Origin: DASXHZ01 sp036488085
GTDB taxonomy: Bacteria; Acidobacteriota; Thermoanaerobaculia; Gp7-AA8
Reading direction: 5' to 3'
Assembly: GCA_036488085.1 (NCBI GenBank)
Contig: DASXHZ010000089.1
Location: 1-64,000, forward strand
Length of the DNA stretch: 64,000 bases
The notes under the pieces: generated by a model
What the model was told of the DNA's origin: nothing
Seen by the model: only the letters and a program-made list of their open reading frames with translations
Database searches by the model: none
Program-made: the position numbers and the translations under genes
Shown: one piece after another, positions 53,893 to 61,930 of the stretch
How the letters are laid out: the number at the start of each line of letters is the position of its first letter
Numbering within the stretch: position 1 is the first letter of the stretch

Positions 53893-54374
53893 TGCTGATC
53901 GTGCTGCTGCGTCATGGGATCGCGGAGGAAAAGGGCGGCGACAAGCCGGACGAGGAACGCCGTCTCACGCGCGACGGCAACGACAAGATGAAACGCGTCG
54001 CGCGCGCGCTCGCGGAGATACTGCCGGATGCCGGCGCGATCTACAGCAGCCCGCTCGTGCGCGCGTACGAGACGGCGGAATGGGTGGCGAAGGCCTATGG
54101 CACGAAGCTGGAGATCGAAACCACCGACGCCCTCGCGCCCGGTCACGACCCTGCCGAGTTCCGCGACCTGTTGCGACGGAGCGGCGGGAAATACAAGTGC
54201 GCCTACTACGCCGGCCACGAGCCGCACCTGACGACGCTCATGCTCGCACTGACGAGCATGCATGGCGATGGCGAGCTCTCGCTCAAGAAAGGCGGCTGCT
54301 ACGGCCTCGACATCAACGACGCCGATGCCCCCGCCCGCCTCCGCTTCATGCTCGCGCCGGGCTTATTGATCTAG
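53892..54374 (+). CDS. sixA: SixA-type histidine phosphatase
   Basis: A 160-residue member of the histidine phosphatase superfamily. The catalytic RHG motif is near residue 8 (LLRHGIAEEK), SSPLVRAYETAEWV is the conserved arginine-containing segment and YYAGHEPHLT holds the second histidine. SixA proteins dephosphorylate phosphohistidine on signalling domains. The ATG overlaps the ppx stop. Its place between ppx and ppk1 is common and suggests coordinated phosphate metabolism. Confidence 0.9.
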   Translation: MLIVLLRHGIAEEKGGDKPDEERRLTRDGNDKMKRVARALAEILPDAGAIYSSPLVRAYETAEWVAKAYGTKLEIETTDALAPGHDPAEFRDLLRRSGGKYKCAYYAGHEPHLTTLMLALTSMHGDGELSLKKGGCYGLDINDADAPARLRFMLAPGLLI

Positions 54375-54399
54375 CTCTGGGAGCGCGGCGCCTCGGCCC

Positions 54400-54712
54400 C
54401 CGTCATCCTGAAAGGTCGTGAAGAAATTTCCCCATCCGTCATCCTGAGTCGCCGAAGCCGCGAAGCGGCGCAGGACGGCGAAGGAACTCAAAATTCGCAG
54501 CTTGTGGCTCACGCGGCGCATTCTGAGATCCTTCGCTGCGCTACGCGGCGGAGCCGCTCCGCCAAGCTCAGGATGACGGAAACGAGATTTCTTCACAGCC
54601 TCTGAGCCGCCGAAGCGAAGGACGGCGAAGGATCTCAAAATGCGAGGCCTGAGCCGCGCGCAACGCATCTTGAGTTCCTTCGCTGCGCTTCGCCAGCTCA
54701 GGATGACGGTGG
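54400..54712. repeat. Inverted copies of a dispersed GTCATCCTGAG repeat
   Basis: Units of the type GTCATCCTGAG...GAAGGA(A/T)CTCAAAA and their reverse complements (AGATCCTTCGCTGCGCT...CTCAGGATGAC) alternate at least twice. The run covers the gene-free gap between sixA and the lysine-rich gene and supplies that gene's stop codon at 54698. This repeat type is widespread in soil bacteria. Confidence 0.75.
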
Positions 54713-55114
54713 GGCGCTGGCCTTCTTCTTCTTTGCCGGCGCCTTCTTCTTCACCGCCTTGTCGTTCTTTTTCGGGGCCTTGTCGTTCTTCTTCGCGGCC
54801 TTCTTGTTCTTCTTCAGCGTCTTCGCCGATTTCTTCAGCACCTTCTTCGCCGACTTCACCGCCTTCTTCCCCACTTTGACGCCGATGGGGAGGAGGGCGG
54901 AGGCGGCGATCACTTCGCCGACCGAGGAGGAAACGCGCGTCACGAAGGCATCCTTCTGTTCGGTGCTCATCGCGCGCCAGTGCGCGACGAGCGTTTGGAG
55001 CGCGTCGGGCTCGGCGCCCTCGGCAGGCGGCGCGGCGCCATCCGCCAGGTGGTCGAGCGCGCGTATCCCGGTGTCGTGAATGTACGACGCGAGTTTTTTC
55101 GGCAAAGCATCCAT
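54698..55114 (-). CDS. Lysine-rich-tailed protein beside ppk1
   Basis: A 138-residue protein. Residues 1-78 are mostly helical with ALQTLVAHWRAMSTEQKDAFVTRVSSSVGEVIAASALLPIGVKVGKK. The last 60 residues are nearly all Lys, Ala and Ser, as in histone H1-like and AlgP-like tails. It starts 15 bp after the ppk1 stop on the same strand, so it is probably co-transcribed. A basic tail could bind polyphosphate or DNA, and polyphosphate granule association is a reasonable hypothesis. The last four residues and stop lie in a dispersed repeat. Confidence 0.75.
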   Translation of the reverse strand: MDALPKKLASYIHDTGIRALDHLADGAAPPAEGAEPDALQTLVAHWRAMSTEQKDAFVTRVSSSVGEVIAASALLPIGVKVGKKAVKSAKKVLKKSAKTLKKNKKAAKKNDKAPKKNDKAVKKKAPAKKKKASAPPSS

Positions 55115-55129
55115 GTTCCCTACACCCTC

Positions 55130-57328
55130 CTACTTCTTCTTCTTTTTCGCCTTCCTGCGGAACGAGCCGGCGCGATGAAGAATCTCTTCGTACGGTCCGA
55201 TGGCGACCGCCTCCGAGCGCGCCAGCGCGATGAACGCCTCCTGGCTCCGCACCGCCTTCCCGTCCGGCTCGCGGCGGTGATACTTCCCCTCGGCGTCGAG
55301 GTACCACCCCTTCACGTTGTCGGCCAGCGAGATCGGCAGGATCTGCTCCTCGATGCGCCGCTTGATCGTCTCCGAGCGCACCGGGATCGTCACCTCGATC
55401 CGGCGGATGAAATTGCGCGGCATCCAGTCGCCGCTCGAGATCCAGATCTCCGGCGCGCCGGCGTTCTCGAAACGAAAGACGCGCGAGTGTTCGAGGAAGC
55501 GGTCGATGACCGACGTGACGCGGATGTTCTCGCTGACCGACGGCACGCCCGGCACGAGGCAGCAGACCCCGCGCACCATCAGGTCGATCTTCACGCCGGC
55601 CGAGCTCGCGGCGTACAGCGCCGTGATGACCGCCGCATCGACCACCGCGTTCATCTTCGCGACGATGCGCGCCGGCTTCCCCTCGCGCGCGTTGCGCGTT
55701 TCGCGATCGATCATCGAGAGCGCCCAGCGGTGATAGTCCATCGGCGCCACGACCAGCTCGCGCCACGTGAGCGCCGGCTCCTTCTGATCGAGCATCTCCT
55801 GCACTCCCGCGACGCTGAAACCGGTGAGGAGATTGAGAAGCTGCGCGGCATCCGCAGTGATCTTCTTGTCGGCCGTCATCAGATCGAGGTCGGTGTAGAG
55901 ACGCGCCGTCGTGGCGTTGTAGTTGCCGGTCGAGAGGTGGACGTACCGCCGGAGCGCCGTCCCCTCGCGGCGCACGACCAGGCACACCTTGCAGTGCGTC
56001 TTCATTCCGATGAGGCCGTACACCACCTGCACGCCCGCCTCTTCGAGGTGCCGCGCCCAGGTGATGTTCTTCTGCTCGTCGAAGCGCGCCTGCAGTTCGA
56101 CCACCGCCGTCACCTGCTTGCCGCGTTCCGCCGCCCGGCGCAGCGCCTCGATGGCGGGCGAGTCGGGATCGGTGCGGTAGAGCGTCTGCTTGATCGCGAC
56201 GACGTCGGGATCCTCCGCCGCCGACTGCACGAAATCGATCACCGCCGCGAACGAGTCGTACGGGCGGTGCAGCAGCACGTCGCCCTTGCGGATGATCGAG
56301 AAAATATCCTCGCTCGTCGCGAGCTGCGCCGGGATGCGCGGATTGAACGGCGGATCCTTCAGCCGCGCGTTCCCCTCGACCTCGTACAGCATCATGAGCT
56401 CGTCGAGTTTGAGCGGCCCGGGCGCGGTGTAGACGTCTTCGCGCGCCGCCCCGGTCTTCGCGAGGATCATCGAGAGGATGCGCTCGTCCGATCCCGCCTC
56501 CACCTCGACCCACACCACCTCGCGCCGCTCGCGCCGCCGCAGCTCGCTCTCGACGCTCTTGAGGAGGTCCTGCACCTCCTCTTCCTTGATCGAGATGTCG
56601 GAGTTGCGGATGACGCGAAAGACGACCGACTTGCGGATCTTCAGCCCGGGGAAGAACTGCTCGATGTGCGACGTGATCACGTCTTCGAGCAGGACGAATC
56701 TCCCCTTCTCGCCATAAAACACGACCCGCGGCGAGAGCTCCGGAATCTTGACGACGACCAGATACCGCTCGCCGCGTCCCGACTCGAGCTGCAGCGCGAG
56801 GTTCAGCGCGCGATTCGCGAGAAACGGAAACGGATGTCCCGGGTCGATCGCCAGCGGCGTGAGGATCGGCTCGAGGTCGCTGTTGAAGTACTCCTGAACT
56901 GCGGCGCGATCGCGCTTGCCGAGGTCGGCGACGCGGTCGATGCGGATCCCTTCCCTCTTCAGCGCAGGGAGCACCTCGTCGGTGAGACACCCGTACATCC
57001 CGTCCAGGAGGTGGCGCACCCGCTTGCGGATCGCCTCGAGCTTCTCCACCTGCTGCGCGGTCGGAACGGCCTGCGCGGTGATCAGGTCGCGCACCTCGCC
57101 GACGCGGATCATCAGGAACTCGTCGAGGTTGTGCGCCGCGATGGAGAGGAACTTCAGGCGCTCCAGCAGCGGGACGTCGGGGTTCTGCGCCTCGCCGAGA
57201 ACCCGGCGGTTGAACTCGATCCAGCTCAGCTCGCGGTCGAACAGCGGCGCCCGAACCTCCGCGATGGGCGGCGGTGGGGTACTCTCGCTCGGCGCGATCG
57301 TCCCAACTTCCTCGGGAGTGACCGACAT
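55130..57328 (-). CDS. ppk1: Polyphosphate kinase 1
   Basis: A 732-residue enzyme that makes polyphosphate from ATP. The N-terminal domain has ELSWIEFNRRVLGEAQN and FLSIAAHNLDEFLMIRVGEV. The autophosphorylated histidine lies in YVHLSTGNYNATTARLYTDLD. The second conserved histidine is in IDRFLEHSRVFRFEN, and GVCCLVPGVPSVSENI is also diagnostic. Length is normal. The C-terminus ends in a run of lysines. A candidate Pho box lies 42 bp before the ATG, shared with the divergent ppk2. Confidence 0.97.
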   Translation of the reverse strand: MSVTPEEVGTIAPSESTPPPPIAEVRAPLFDRELSWIEFNRRVLGEAQNPDVPLLERLKFLSIAAHNLDEFLMIRVGEVRDLITAQAVPTAQQVEKLEAIRKRVRHLLDGMYGCLTDEVLPALKREGIRIDRVADLGKRDRAAVQEYFNSDLEPILTPLAIDPGHPFPFLANRALNLALQLESGRGERYLVVVKIPELSPRVVFYGEKGRFVLLEDVITSHIEQFFPGLKIRKSVVFRVIRNSDISIKEEEVQDLLKSVESELRRRERREVVWVEVEAGSDERILSMILAKTGAAREDVYTAPGPLKLDELMMLYEVEGNARLKDPPFNPRIPAQLATSEDIFSIIRKGDVLLHRPYDSFAAVIDFVQSAAEDPDVVAIKQTLYRTDPDSPAIEALRRAAERGKQVTAVVELQARFDEQKNITWARHLEEAGVQVVYGLIGMKTHCKVCLVVRREGTALRRYVHLSTGNYNATTARLYTDLDLMTADKKITADAAQLLNLLTGFSVAGVQEMLDQKEPALTWRELVVAPMDYHRWALSMIDRETRNAREGKPARIVAKMNAVVDAAVITALYAASSAGVKIDLMVRGVCCLVPGVPSVSENIRVTSVIDRFLEHSRVFRFENAGAPEIWISSGDWMPRNFIRRIEVTIPVRSETIKRRIEEQILPISLADNVKGWYLDAEGKYHRREPDGKAVRSQEAFIALARSEAVAIGPYEEILHRAGSFRRKAKKKKK

Positions 57329-57369
57329 GCCCTTTTCGGCGCCATCCTATGTTGCGGAGTTCTGCGGTG

Positions 57370-57387
57370 GTGTAAATTTCCCATGAA
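57370..57387. promoter_or_regulatory. Candidate Pho box between ppk1 and ppk2
   Basis: On the - strand it reads TTCATGG-GAAA-TTTACAC. The 7-4-7 layout and the TTTACAC half match the site at 49352. It lies 42 bp before ppk1 and 15 bp before the divergent ppk2 gene, so one site could serve both. Confidence 0.6.
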
Positions 57388-57402
57388 GCCCGAGCCAACC
57401 TC

Positions 57403-58173
57403 ATGAAATTTCGACTCGATGATTTCGACCCGGGCGACACCAGCGCCGCGCCCGGCGACAAGGACCAGACCCACAAGAAACTCGAAAAGGCGGAGGAACG
57501 CCTCGGCGAGCTGCAGGAGCTGCTCTTCGCCGACCACAGCCGCGCGCTCCTGATCGTGCTTCAAGGGATGGACACCTCGGGGAAGGACGGCACCGTCCGC
57601 CACGTGATGCACGGCGTCAGCCCCCTCGGCGTCCGCGCCGTTCCGTTCAAGAAGCCGACCGCCGCCGAGCTCGATCACGACTTCCTCTGGCGCGCGCACG
57701 CACAGACGCCCGGCAAGGGCGAGATCGTCATCTTCAACCGCAGCCACTACGAAGACGTGCTCATCGTCCGCGTCCACGGCTGGATCGACGAGGACGAGTG
57801 CAAGCGCCGCTACGACCGGATCAACGACTTCGAACGGCTGCTCGTCGACAACGGGACGATCGTCCTCAAGTTCTTCCTCAACATCAGCAAAGACGAGCAG
57901 CGCAAGCGCCTCCGCAACCGCGTCGAAGACCCGACCAAGCGCTGGAAGTTCCAGTTCGGCGATCTCGACGAGCGGAAGCTGTGGTCCGAGTATCAGGACG
58001 CGTACGAGGCGGCCATCGAGAAGACGTCGGCCAAGCACGCGCCGTGGATCGTCGTCCCCGCCGACCACAAGTGGGTGCGCAACTACGTCGTCGCAAAAAC
58101 GATCGTGGAGAAGCTCGAAAGCCTCGACCTGAAATACCCCGACCCCGATCTGAAAGCCGCGGTGATCGATTGA
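57403..58173 (+). CDS. ppk2: Polyphosphate kinase 2
   Basis: A 256-residue single-domain PPK2, which uses polyphosphate to phosphorylate nucleotides or runs in reverse. Walker A is GMDTSGKDGTVRHVM, Walker B follows IFNRSHYEDVLIVRV, and the lid region has RNRVEDPTKRWKF. VSPLGVRAVPFKKPTAAELDHDFLWR is the nucleotide-side segment. Presence of PPK1 and Ppx nearby gives a full synthesis, use and breakdown set. The next gene starts 7 bp downstream. Confidence 0.96.
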   Translation: MKFRLDDFDPGDTSAAPGDKDQTHKKLEKAEERLGELQELLFADHSRALLIVLQGMDTSGKDGTVRHVMHGVSPLGVRAVPFKKPTAAELDHDFLWRAHAQTPGKGEIVIFNRSHYEDVLIVRVHGWIDEDECKRRYDRINDFERLLVDNGTIVLKFFLNISKDEQRKRLRNRVEDPTKRWKFQFGDLDERKLWSEYQDAYEAAIEKTSAKHAPWIVVPADHKWVRNYVVAKTIVEKLESLDLKYPDPDLKAAVID

Positions 58174-58180
58174 GGAGAGC

Positions 58181-59857
58181 GTGACCTCCGCGGTCCCGCT
58201 CTCGATCGCGCCGCGCGAGGACCAGGTGTGGCCCACGCTGACGCCGGCGCAAATCGAGCGCATCGCGAAGCACGGCCGGCACCGCTCGCTACAGGCGGGC
58301 GACGTGATCCTCGAGGCGGGCCAGTTGGAGTTCCCGTTTTTCGTCGTGACCGCCGGAGAGCTCGCCGTCATGCGCCCCACGTGCGATGGGGAGCAGCTCC
58401 TCGCGACGTATCGCCGCGGGTCGTTCAGCGGGGAGATCAACATCCTCTCCGGCCGCCGCCCGATGGTCACCATTCGCGCCGTCGCGGCGAGCGAGGTGAT
58501 CGAGGTGCCGCGCGACGCGCTGCTCGCCCTCGTGCAAACCGACGGGGAGCTGAGCGCGGTCCTGATGCGCGCGTTCATTCTCCGGCGCTCGCTCCTCCTC
58601 GATCAGGGTTTCGGCGACGTTCTGATCCTCGGCTCCGCGTACTCGCCGCGAACGCTGCAGCTCCGCGAGTTCCTCGTGCGCAACGCGCACCCGGCGACGT
58701 TCATCGATCTCGACCGCGACGCGATCGCGCAGGAGATCCTCGACCATTTCAACGTCTCGGTCGATGAGATTCCGCTCGTCGTCTGCCGGCGCGAGGTCGT
58801 GCTGCGCGATCCGACGAACGCCGAAGTGGCGGAGTGCCTCGGCTTCAACGAATCGATCGACTTCGATGAGCAGCACGTCCGCGACGTCGTCATCGTCGGC
58901 GCGGGACCGGCCGGTCTCGGCGCCGCCGTCTACGCGGCATCGGAAGGGCTGGACGTGCTCATGATCGAGGGGAACGCGCCCGGCGGTCAGGCCGGCTCCA
59001 GCATGCGCATCGAAAACTACCTCGGCTTTCCCTCGGGCATCACCGGCCAGGAGCTCGCCACGCGCGCGTTCACCCAGGCCGAGAAATTCGGCGCACAGCT
59101 CCTGATCGCTCGAACCGCGGCGCGCCTCGGCTGCGACACGCGTCCGTTCACGGTCGAGATCGACAAGGGGACGCGGCTCCATGCCAGAACCGTCATCATC
59201 GCGACCGGAGCCGAGTATCGCGGGCTCCCGGTCGAGAACCTGTCGAAGTTCAACGGCGCCGGCGTCTACTACTTCGCGACGCCGATGGAGGCGCAGCTCT
59301 GCAAGGGCGAGACGGTGATGCTCGTCGGCGGCGGCAACTCCGCGGGCCAGGCCGCCGTCTACCTCGCCGAGCGCGCGAACCGCGTCATCATGATGGTGCG
59401 GAAGGGGGAGCTCGCCGACAGCATGTCGCGCTACCTCGTCCGCCGCATCGAAGACAACCCCGCGATCGAAGTCCGGACGCAGTGCGAGGTGGTTGCCGTC
59501 GAAGGCGGCGACCACCTCGAGCGCGTCCATTGCCGCAACGGCGCGACGGGCGCCGTGGACGTCGAGCAGATCCGGCACCTCTTCGTGATGACCGGCGCGC
59601 TTCCGGCGACGAAGTGGCTGGAGGGCTGTGTGGCGCTCGACGACCGCGGCTTCATCAAGACCGGCCCCGACCTCACGCGCGAGGACCTCGACGCCGCGCA
59701 ATGGCCGCTGACCCGTTCGCCGCATCTCCTCGAGACCAGCCTCCCCGGCGTCTTCGCGGTCGGCGACGTCCGCGGCGGCAACATCAAACGCGTCGCCTCG
59801 GCAGTCGGCGAAGGCGCCATCGCCGTCGCCTTCGTGCATCAAGTTCTCAGCGAATAG
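58181..59857 (+). CDS. cNMP-binding and thioredoxin-reductase-like FAD fusion, CxxC missing
   Basis: A 558-residue protein. Residues about 20-140 form a cyclic-nucleotide-binding domain (GSFSGEINILSGRRPMVTIRA), residues about 145-225 a thioredoxin/glutaredoxin-like fragment (VLILGSAYSPRTLQLREFLVRN), and the rest a thioredoxin-reductase fold with VIVGAGPAGLGAAVYA, ENYLGFPSGITG, VGGGNSAGQAAVYLAE and FAVGDVR. At the position of the redox CxxC the sequence reads YYFATPMEAQLC, so the disulfide pair is gone. It therefore cannot act as a normal thioredoxin reductase. The GTG start follows GGAGAGC. Confidence 0.88.
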   Translation: MTSAVPLSIAPREDQVWPTLTPAQIERIAKHGRHRSLQAGDVILEAGQLEFPFFVVTAGELAVMRPTCDGEQLLATYRRGSFSGEINILSGRRPMVTIRAVAASEVIEVPRDALLALVQTDGELSAVLMRAFILRRSLLLDQGFGDVLILGSAYSPRTLQLREFLVRNAHPATFIDLDRDAIAQEILDHFNVSVDEIPLVVCRREVVLRDPTNAEVAECLGFNESIDFDEQHVRDVVIVGAGPAGLGAAVYAASEGLDVLMIEGNAPGGQAGSSMRIENYLGFPSGITGQELATRAFTQAEKFGAQLLIARTAARLGCDTRPFTVEIDKGTRLHARTVIIATGAEYRGLPVENLSKFNGAGVYYFATPMEAQLCKGETVMLVGGGNSAGQAAVYLAERANRVIMMVRKGELADSMSRYLVRRIEDNPAIEVRTQCEVVAVEGGDHLERVHCRNGATGAVDVEQIRHLFVMTGALPATKWLEGCVALDDRGFIKTGPDLTREDLDAAQWPLTRSPHLLETSLPGVFAVGDVRGGNIKRVASAVGEGAIAVAFVHQVLSE

Positions 59858-59868
59858 CTCTCGATCCA

Positions 59869-59889
59869 GGGCCGGCTGAGAGCCGGCCC
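59869..59889. terminator. GGCCGGCT palindrome between convergent genes
   Basis: GGGCCGGCT-GAG-AGCCGGCCC is a perfect 9-bp stem between the fusion gene and the convergent arsC gene. It belongs to the dispersed palindrome family and may end transcription from both sides. Confidence 0.5.
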
Positions 59890-59895
59890 CACACA

Positions 59896-60306
59896 CTAGT
59901 CGATCAGGAACATCCGAAGGCGTTGCTGTATCCCGTCGCGAACGCTGCGAAAGGCGCTCAGACGCTCCTCGTCCGTGCCGGTCGCCTTGCTCGGGTCGTC
60001 GAAGCTCCAGTGAATTCGCTGCGTGCCGTTCGGGAACAGCGGGCAGGTCTCGTTCGCGCGGTCGCAGACGGTAATCACGTAGTCGAAATGCTGTCCCGCG
60101 AGCTCGCCGAGCGTCTTCGAGCGCTGGCTGCTGATGTCGACACCGATGTCACGCATCGCCGCGATCGCGAGCGGGTGGACCCGTGTGGCCTCGGTTCCCG
60201 CGCTGAACGCCTCGAATTGATCGCCCGCCATCTCGCGGAGCAGCCCTTCCGCCATCTGACTCCGGGCGGAGTTGTGCGTGCAGAGGAAGAGAACGCGTTT
60301 CTTCAT
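59896..60306 (-). CDS. arsC: Arsenate reductase ArsC, low-molecular-weight phosphatase type
   Basis: A 136-residue cytoplasmic enzyme that reduces arsenate to arsenite. The P-loop CTHNSARS holds nucleophile C9. The resolving pair C81 and C88 in VCDRANETCPLFP has the spacing of the thioredoxin-coupled Staphylococcus aureus-type enzyme. The ATG overlaps the aquaglyceroporin stop (ATGA), so the two are translated together. No arsR or arsB gene is adjacent. Confidence 0.94.
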   Translation of the reverse strand: MKKRVLFLCTHNSARSQMAEGLLREMAGDQFEAFSAGTEATRVHPLAIAAMRDIGVDISSQRSKTLGELAGQHFDYVITVCDRANETCPLFPNGTQRIHWSFDDPSKATGTDEERLSAFRSVRDGIQQRLRMFLID

Positions 60307-60962
60307 TTGGTGTCCTTGCCGAGCCACCGAAACAGGAGAGTGGCGGCCAGCGCCCCGGCGAGCTGCGCCGCGATGAAGGCCGGGATTCCGCTCGGTTCGA
60401 TGCCGGAGAATGTGTCGGTCAGTCCGCGCGCCACGGTCACCGCGGGATTCGCGAAGCTCGTGCTCGACGTGAACCAGTACGCCGCGGTGATGTAGGCGGC
60501 GACCGTCAGCGGCACTACCGCCGCGCGCTTGCCCGTCCCGTGGATGACGACGAGCAGGCCGAACGTCGCGACGAACTCGCTGAAGAGCATCGCGCCGCCG
60601 GCACGCGAGTGATGCGACAGAACGATCAGTGGATGTTCGAACATCGCGTGCGCGGCCATGACGCCGGCGATCGCGCCGGCCGTCTGCGCCACGATGTAGC
60701 CGGGGACGCGCCGCCACGCGAACCCGCCTTCCAACGCCGCCGCAAGCGAGACCGCCGGATTGAAGTGTGCGCCGGAGATCGGAGCAAAGGTGAAGATGAG
60801 CGTGACGAGCACGGCACCCGTCGCGATGCTGTTCGCCATCAGCGCCAAAGCGAGATTGCCGCCGGACAGCCTCTCCCCCATGATTCCCGAGCCGACGACT
60901 GCCGCCACCAGCAACGCCGTTCCGATGGCTTCGCTCACGAACGAACGCATCGCCTTCATCAT
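60303..60962 (-). CDS. aqpS: Aquaglyceroporin (MIP family), AqpS-like
   Basis: A 219-residue MIP channel with six helices and two NPA boxes: HFNPAVS and SFANPAVTVAR. Its coupling to arsC is the arrangement known from Sinorhizobium meliloti, where AqpS lets arsenite produced by ArsC leave the cell down its gradient. That pathway assignment is inferred from gene order. The start is the ATG at 60962; a second ATG lies one codon inside. Confidence 0.9.
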   Translation of the reverse strand: MMKAMRSFVSEAIGTALLVAAVVGSGIMGERLSGGNLALALMANSIATGAVLVTLIFTFAPISGAHFNPAVSLAAALEGGFAWRRVPGYIVAQTAGAIAGVMAAHAMFEHPLIVLSHHSRAGGAMLFSEFVATFGLLVVIHGTGKRAAVVPLTVAAYITAAYWFTSSTSFANPAVTVARGLTDTFSGIEPSGIPAFIAAQLAGALAATLLFRWLGKDTK

Positions 60963-60983
60963 ATCCGCTTGCGCGGATGCATG

Positions 60984-61011
60984 GACTAGTGACTAGTGAC
61001 TAGTGACTAGT
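60984..61011. repeat. Heptanucleotide tandem repeat GACTAGT x4
   Basis: Four perfect units of GACTAGT cover the 3' end and stop codon of the EAL gene (stop at 60993). A change in unit number would alter the C-terminus of the product. Confidence 0.9.
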
Positions 61012-61796
61012 CGCATCACCCGTGTACTGACCGCGCGCGATAGCAGTTGCGGCCGCGGCATCGGCCGGCCGAAAAGGAATCCCTGCGCCCATTCGACGCC
61101 GCAGGCGACGAGCGCCTCCGCTTCCTGCCACGTCTCGACCCCCTCGGCGATCAGCACCGCGCCGATGTTCCGCGCGAACTCGGTCATCGACCGGACGATC
61201 CGCTGTTTATACGGCTCGCGGTCGACGCGGCGCGTCACCGCCATGTCGAGCTTGAGGTAGTGCGGCACGCACGAGATCAGCGTCCGCAGACCGCTGTTGC
61301 CGGCGCCGAAGTCGTCGAGCGCGATGTCGAACCCCTGGCCGGCGTAGTGGCGCACCAGCGCCTCGAACTTGTCGTAGTCGCCGATCGACGCGCGCTCGGT
61401 GATCTCGATGACGATCTGCGACGGCGCGATTCCATGCTGCTCGAGCACCGCGCGTGTGAAGCCGCTCACGAAGCGCGGATCGTCCAGCACGTCGGGGCTG
61501 ACGTTGAGGAAATACGTGTACTGGCGCAGCGTCTTCGGCAGCGCGGCGATGGCGCCGAGCCCCGCGATCCGGCAGGCGCGCTCCAGCTCCCACGTCGCGC
61601 CGATCTCGCGGGCCCGGTCGAACAGCCGGCTCGGCGCCGTGAACGGCTCGGGACCGCGCGAGAGAACTTCGAAGCCGGCCGCGACGCCGTGGCGGAGGTC
61701 GACGATCGCCTGAAACATCGGCGTGATCAGCGACGCGTCGATGCCGGCGAGCAGCGAGTCGAGGGCAAAGTCGGATTCCTGTGCGAGAGCGGACAT
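60993..61796 (-). CDS. EAL-domain cyclic di-GMP phosphodiesterase
   Basis: A 267-residue protein consisting of one EAL domain without a sensor. The signature reads FEVLSR instead of E-A-L, LNVSPDVL holds the metal-binding Asn, EITER the next Glu, DDFGAGNSG the loop 6 Asp pair, and LIAEGVET the last Glu. All catalytic residues appear present, so activity is likely. I chose ATG 61796, with GGAGG seven bases upstream, over the ATG at 61811. It could lower the signal sensed by PilZ proteins such as the one at 16578. Confidence 0.92.
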   Translation of the reverse strand: MSALAQESDFALDSLLAGIDASLITPMFQAIVDLRHGVAAGFEVLSRGPEPFTAPSRLFDRAREIGATWELERACRIAGLGAIAALPKTLRQYTYFLNVSPDVLDDPRFVSGFTRAVLEQHGIAPSQIVIEITERASIGDYDKFEALVRHYAGQGFDIALDDFGAGNSGLRTLISCVPHYLKLDMAVTRRVDREPYKQRIVRSMTEFARNIGAVLIAEGVETWQEAEALVACGVEWAQGFLFGRPMPRPQLLSRAVSTRVMRLVTSH

Positions 61797-61886
61797 GACG
61801 AAGGCCTCCATGGCCGAGAGCCTATGGAGCGCCGCGTTCGCAGTCCGCCGAGTTGCGTGAGGAGGGAGTAAAGGTTCTGTGTGCGG

Positions 61887-61930
61887 GGTCGGCTCTCAGC
61901 CGACCCAGGGCCGGCTGAGAGCCGGCCCCA
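61887..61930. repeat. GGCCGGCT palindrome family, copy at 61.9 kb
   Basis: Two adjacent 9-bp hairpins, GGGTCGGCT/AGCCGACCC and GGGCCGGCT/AGCCGGCCC, the same pair as at 42035 but in the opposite order. It forms most of the left part of the tandem duplication unit. Confidence 0.75.

Noticed and set aside
54363..57476. 1037-residue frame on the - strand and 808-residue frame on the + strand (54980-57406)
   Set aside because: Both overlap ppk1, which has all catalytic motifs in another frame.
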